A DNA stretch of 64,000 bases from the NCBI GenBank assembly GCA_015501585.1, contig JADNRY010000273.1, forward strand, positions 18,781-82,780. Direction: 5' to 3'. The position numbers and the translations under genes are program-made. Positions 59,004 through 64,000 of the stretch are shown here, one piece after another. The DNA comes from Rhodocollybia butyracea. Taxonomy: Eukaryota; Basidiomycota; Agaricomycetes; Agaricales; Omphalotaceae. The first letter of the stretch is position 1; each line of letters opens with the position of its first letter. Below the pieces are notes generated by a model. It did not search any database, was not told the DNA's origin, and saw only the letters and a program-made list of their open reading frames with translations.

Positions 59004-60346
59004 CTTACTATTTATTCATATTCTCGTTCGTCAAGATGATAGGCTTTGTGAGCAGGAGGTGATTATGTTTGCTCTGCCACAGCAAAGTCAAGTGGGTACA
59101 TCTGCTGCACGTGTCCCGGCTGTTCCTTGTAGAACGAGAACCTCAGTTGTAGTGACAGTAGTGTAGGAACAACTGCGGGGGATGATTCTCGAGTATATAA
59201 GTATCGGTAAGTAATAAGTATCGAACTGGAGAATCATTGAGCCTGTAGCTATGCGGAAGCAACTAGCGGGTAAACAGAAAGACAAAACAAAGAATATAGA
59301 TGGGAAGTCAAAGCAGTATAGTATGGAGAACGAATACCTTTTCCTACCATTCCTCAGTGCGACCGCGCCGGTGAATTACTTCCTTCCTAAAGGCATACTA
59401 TATCCCATTTACCGGTTTTTGGGGCGCCTAATGCAACCTCTAAAACAGCCTACACAGTTAAGCTACATTACTAGTGCTCACAACCATGGTTGGCTACCAT
59501 GCTCCTATTCAAACCATCTCTTTTTTGATTTTCTCCGAGACTCAGGTATCAAATCCTGGCTCTTAATGATTGCATCCAGTACAATCTTCAATGCAGGATT
59601 GATCTTCCATTGAAGTAGCACATCTGCACAACGTTAGGAGCTCTGGGTTGCTCTGCAGCACTCCAGTAGGTTACTTGAGGACTGCCCTTCAAATTCCTGC
59701 ATAATTTGATATTTGAGGCTTCTACTGCATAGTACGTACTGTACAGGCTGCTTAAATGGACTTTCCACTATAATATGATAAATCTAGGTACAATAACAAT
59801 TTATCCATGCCCAACTACATCTTCTGCACTGAGATATCGCTTTACTTGGGCATGAGGATGGAAATTCAATTCAAAGTTTACACTTCAAATTGGACTAACT
59901 TCAACTTGTTGATTACTTGTGGGGAGAAATATCCTCATATTGGGCTATTTACAGATTATTCAACTATTTCTGTTGCTTAACTCTAGGCTAGTATGAATTT
60001 GGTAAGCTCACTCCTTGATAGTACTTACTACATGAGTGTCCAACAACTCTTATTAATAAATGCAAAATAAATGTAAGTACCTGTGAACTCTGTAAGGTAG
60101 ATAAAACAAAGGGAGCAAAAGCAGTCAGGCAAAGAGTGGAGGAGAGGAAGAGTATTTGTCAGTGGAGAACACCTCCCCTCTGGAATACAGAAACAGATCC
60201 AAGAAGCGGGACTCCCCGCACAATGTGTTTCACTTTGACACCAGAATGCGCAACTGAGTCCGGATATGGTGTCGGTAATTATTACACTCCGTATTTCCTT
60301 ACTAATTATCTACCTAATACTTACTCATTTACTTACTATTGAAGTG
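59004..60346. other. No supported gene
   Basis: An open frame of 120 codons at 59251-59613 has no recognised motif. The rest is AT-rich. Confidence 0.3.
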
Positions 60347-60515
60347 CTTACAGACCCAGTAGATATCTTGTAGAGTACCCATACTATTACTGTAGTATAT
60401 AAGCCCTGGTACAAAGGCCAAGGCCCAAGTACTATAGAACTAATATCCACCTATCCTGAAGTTGTACGAGCCTCACGGTTCCGGCGAGTCCCCACTGCGC
60501 CGATTACCCATGACA
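60347..60515 (+). repeat. LTR-like direct repeat, copy 1
   Basis: It shares with 62235-62394 the order CTTACAGACCC, GTAGATA(T/C)CTTGTAGAGTACCC, a TATATAAG box, AAAGGCCAAG, GAGCCTCACGG and CCCCACTGCGCCG, ending near GACA. A TATA box with ordered downstream blocks suggests LTR promoter and R/U5 sequence. Confidence 0.65.
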
Positions 60516-61361
60516 ATACACTCACCCTCAGAGCTTGTACACCAGAGTATAATTGACTGGCTCGAGAATCAATCCAAAACATAGATAAAAACTTATTTAG
60601 GTCAACAATATTCCGACAACTAGAAGTATATAGTGTATGATGCTCACTGCTGTCTGAAGACAACCTAGTCAAATTGCAGAGGGAGTAGAGGCTCATAATA
60701 AAAAGAGGAATAATCTCAGAGCATATGTTCCACTTCAAGGAGGTGGATGCAAACAGAGCGGAAGGCTGGGGACTTCTGAGTCCAACCTGAAGCCTCAGAT
60801 CTATGGAAGCCGGTTGTCGCTGGTATACTGTGCAAATAGCGGGTCATTGGAACGCAGTTTGCCAGTGAAGTCACTAAATTTGTTGTAAACGCGTTGTGTT
60901 TACTTCGCACATCCACGCGTGATAGATCTGTGTACACTTACTACTATTCAAGTTATGCAACTACTTATATCAGATATCATCTTCTTTCCTACCACTACAT
61001 ACTTTTGTATTGCGCTCAGTGTGACTGAAATACATGCAGAGCTTCAACAAGCTTGAATCTTGCGCACTAAGTAGTGCAATTACAAGTCACTGAGCTGTAA
61101 CTCTTGGAGAGGGCATCTCTCATCCTCTGGGCACTGGGCACCGATTACAAGTGCATAGAGAAAGCATATCAGGGGCAAGAGGAAGGTTATTTAAGATGAT
61201 CTTACCTTAATTTGGAGTCCAGGAGTGTAACACCTGCTAGGCGCTTATAGAAACGCCGAAACGGTAAACGGAATGGTAAATATCGCCACCGTACGGTTGG
61301 ATGTTTACTTTGAGAACATGAATATCGACTTGTAAACTTGTAAACATTAATAAGTAGCAAT
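60516..61361. other. Between repeat copies, no supported gene
   Basis: Minus-strand open frames (60451-60738, 60716-60937) have no recognised motif. Confidence 0.3.
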
Positions 61362-61473
61362 AGATTTACATAATAATAACGGGTGCCCGAGGTCCATATC
61401 CCGATTTGGCTCCATCAGTTCGGCTACGTCAAAAATCATGATCTGACCTGGCAGGCCCTTCTTGCTTTCCATA
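61362..61473 (-). repeat. 112-bp dispersed repeat, copy B (inverted)
   Basis: Inverted copy of 58892-59003. Sequence outside the 112 bases is unrelated on both sides. Confidence 0.85.
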
Positions 61474-61859
61474 TATAAGCAACAGTGAGCGCTAATTTTA
61501 GCGCTGAACACGTGATTGGCCTGGAATCGTGTCAAGATGACCTGTTTCCAGGCCACTTTACAAAATCAATGTTTGGACTTTCCAACACATCAAAATAAAC
61601 TGAGTAGTTTATTATATGGGTCATATACACCTTATTGAAGGTGTAGGCACTTCAGGCAGCCCCTCAAAACCCCATATTAGGGTCAATAACCCATGTCAAG
61701 AATGGCCCTAATTAGGCCTGGAATCCAGGTATCGAACCACCCTTGGATCCATCCACCCAATTGAAAATAAGATTCCATTCTCTAATGGATGCATCCCACT
61801 TCAGTCACCACTTTCAATGTCCCAACTTAGGGCCAATTTTTCATCAAATATTGACCCCC

Positions 61860-61990
61860 TGGGGCAGGCAGTACCGGGCATTTACCGACCTTGGTACTAC
61901 CGGATTGGTAGTACCAAGGTCGGTAATACCAAGGCTCAGGTGCCAAGGGTCCTGGTCTGGTACTACCACCTCGGTACTACCGGATTGAAT
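61860..61990. repeat. Cluster of TTGGTACTACC words with an 18-bp hairpin
   Basis: Five or more copies of GGTACTACC or its complement occur. 61884-61901 and 61907-61924 form a perfect 18-bp inverted repeat with a 5-base loop. Confidence 0.8.
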
Positions 61991-62020
61991 TTTTTCAAAT
62001 CTCTGTTCTGGAGCCCAGAG

Positions 62021-62108
62021 CCATCCCTTTCAACCCCTACCAGTCATCCCTTGAACTAGACTATTCATTGGGCATGCCGCATCATTTGCCTGCTAAATAG
62101 GCTCACAG
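62021..62108 (+). repeat. Inverted repeat arm, left
   Basis: It matches the last 85 bases of the window (63916-64000) in reverse orientation, with a few changes and small gaps. It directly follows the GGTACTACC cluster. Confidence 0.8.
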
Positions 62109-62234
62109 TGATCACTGCTGCCTGCAGCCAGAGCCTGTTGTAGTTCGCCGAGCCGATGATGACATCATGTCAATCCAGCACTGATACTCTTCTAATATAG
62201 CTTACTGATGTACTTACCAAGCTACTTACTAATA

Positions 62235-62394
62235 CTTACAGACCCGGTAGATACCTTGTAGAGTACCCGTACTGTAGTATATAAGGCCTGGTCCAAAGGC
62301 CAAGTAGTACATAGAGCAATAGAGCACTTATATCCCCAATCTCCTGAGGGAGCCTCACGGCTCCGAGTCCCCACTGCGCCGGATACCTACGACA
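62235..62394 (+). repeat. LTR-like direct repeat, copy 2
   Basis: Second copy of the 60347-60515 unit, about 1.9 kb downstream in the same orientation. Target duplications were not found for either copy. Confidence 0.65.
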
Positions 62395-63915
62395 GAGCCC
62401 ACCACCACCAGGATATTTTTTCTGCAACAGATTGATAACCTGAAACCTGTAGTTGCCCTTCTCTTCTATGTGTTGGAGACAATGGAATCAGCTGAGCAAT
62501 TGATTTGCTCGCCAAAGTCTCACCTGTGGTGTCGGTTGTTTGTTTTCCCCCGGAGTGCACACCGTGCGGGATATTTATCTATTTATCCTTGTGTTTTACT
62601 TTATGGTTCATGTATATTACTCTGTATATTTCTCCGTAGCTGTAGTCTATTTAAGGTAGCTTACAATATGATTTTCCCCTGCGCGTTTGCTAGGGCTTCT
62701 TGCTATTAGACCAGAGTGAACGTTGAGCTTATTTGACACCTTCTTTAATTCACTCCAACACTATGACTGTGTACATACAGTACATTTATTTACAAGTTTT
62801 AAATGTTTCTATAACAATACATAATAAATATTGCAAGATGGGTGGGTAGAAAGACAGTACTGTATGCTCTTTCTATGACCCCTCTTATTGTTCTTTGAAG
62901 TAGATCTCCCCTGATAGTTGGAACTTGAGCTGGGAAGAATACCTTTTATTCAAAGTTAACTAATTAAAACCAAAGTCTTATTGTTACCAAACCATGGAAG
63001 AAGGAATTTCACTTTGGTCTATGAATTTTTACATGCCTACTTCAGTCAAGCTGAAGTTAAATAAATAGGTATGGTGTATGTAGGGCTTTGTGGGTGTTAT
63101 CTGTACAGTATTATTACTGAATAAATAACTATTACAACTGTTTCTGGATTCTAATAGCTCTATAATATGAAGTCATGGTACTACTGGATCTGGTACTACC
63201 TGTCTGCCAACATGTTATGGACGTTTCGTCAATTACTAATATTTATTAACTTGAGTCCTAAATAAATGAATCTGGTTTGGGAGCATGAATCCATGCTAAT
63301 GTTAAGTTTGCTACTCCCAAGAGCTTGGTACTACCGAGTTTGGTACTACCAGGGCTTGGTATTACCGAGTTTGGTACTACCAGTCTTGGAAGACCTGGGT
63401 ATAATATTACTGTCTTGGTTCAGTGGGTCCACTAGCATGACCTGCATCAAGGAGTGGATGCCATTGTGAGCATTGGACAGGGAACAAAGGCTGGGTGTCT
63501 TCTGCACAACTCTAGCAGTGATGGCCTATACATGTACTTTCAAATTCCAATAACCTCAGATAATGTTCAAGCTATTACCTATATACATATTAATTTACAT
63601 ACACATATGTTGTGTAGGGTGGGTGACAATTTACCTTACCTTATTTAAACTCCGCTACCTTATGTATTGAAACTACCTTAACCTACCTTTAAGGTATTTA
63701 AAGGACCTTATTGAACAAATTACCTTATTTGATATTATTACCTAATTTTACTTCCGCTTGGAAGCTAGACTCACAATTAAGTACACCAAATTACACCAAA
63801 TACTTGCCAACGTCGACTATGATAACACCCTACTGTTTATACACCAGTCTGCTAGTGCATCACAAAAATTCAATCTGGCAGCAGGAATCATCATGTAGCA
63901 GTCAGATAATGATCA
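62395..63915. other. Repeat-rich tail without a supported gene
   Basis: At 63172-63395 the TTGGTACTACC word recurs at least five times. At 63630-63750 a different word, TACCTTA, recurs in both orientations. No gene is seen. Confidence 0.5.
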
Positions 63916-64000
63916 GCTGTGAGCCTAGTACTTAGCAGGCAAACAATGCCCAATGCATAGTCTAGTGCAAGGGATGACTGGTAGGGGTTGAAGGGGATGG
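63916..64000 (-). repeat. Inverted repeat arm, right, running off the window
   Basis: Reverse complement of 62021-62108. If the symmetry continues, the next bases beyond the window should contain another GGTACTACC cluster. Confidence 0.8.

Noticed and set aside
61720..61745. GGTTCGATACC on the minus strand as a tRNA B box
   Set aside because: The bases around it cannot form a T stem and no matching acceptor or D arm is visible.

Overview
The window looks like the nuclear genome of a filamentous basidiomycete, most probably an Agaricomycete. The evidence is the many 50-70 nt GT-AG introns, genes typical of that class (GH92 mannosidase, UDP-glycosyltransferase, DHA1 transporter, class I terpene synthase, F-box proteins, the multipass 'FLLGDSIVCWRAWVLY' membrane family, NACHT-WD40 and NB-ARC NLR-like proteins) and its transposon load (a chromodomain Gypsy element, LTR relics, TIR and foldback elements). 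The species cannot be named from sequence alone. Gene models were spliced by eye; exon edges are approximate except where given. Region 1, 1-23 kb, holds most of the ordinary genes: a mitochondrial-carrier-like protein (1611-2903), a Cys-rich unknown (3550-4447), an intron-rich GH92 alpha-mannosidase (5875-9338), a multipass membrane protein on the minus strand (9987-11509), an F-box protein (14525-16762), a UDP-glycosyltransferase with one frameshift (17366-19016) and an intact MFS transporter (20093-22683). An interstitial telomere-repeat island with a 32-bp hairpin lies at 12.5-12.7 kb. Region 2, 24-28 kb, holds a hAT-like MITE with an 8-bp target duplication, a terpene synthase with intact metal-binding motifs (25110-26656), a fragment of a second copy of the MFS gene, and a solo LTR with a 5-bp target duplication. 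Glycosyltransferase, transporter and terpene synthase together could be a small terpenoid locus whose sugar-transfer step is now broken. Region 3, 28-42.7 kb, is repeat-dominated: two long foldback elements, decayed multi-exon coiled-coil genes on the minus strand, and a 5'-truncated chromovirus (36.5-42.69 kb, minus). Between its integrase-chromodomain end and its LTR, this element carries a spliced 849-codon gene on the opposite strand (37466-40069), with a Cys-pair N-terminus and a long coiled coil. This is the most unusual object in the window. Region 4, 42.7-54 kb, holds two ruined NLR-like genes and a decayed F-box gene. The first NLR is cut inside its NACHT domain exactly where the chromovirus is cut inside its reverse transcriptase, then runs into 28 consecutive 126-bp WD40 units with no length change, one with a nonsense codon. 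The second is an NB-ARC gene broken by insertions and local duplications. Region 5, 54-64 kb, is almost all repeats: MITE-like clusters, each built on its own short word, perfect hairpins, LTR-like direct repeats, inverted repeats and one repetitive coiled-coil ORF (56628-57862).
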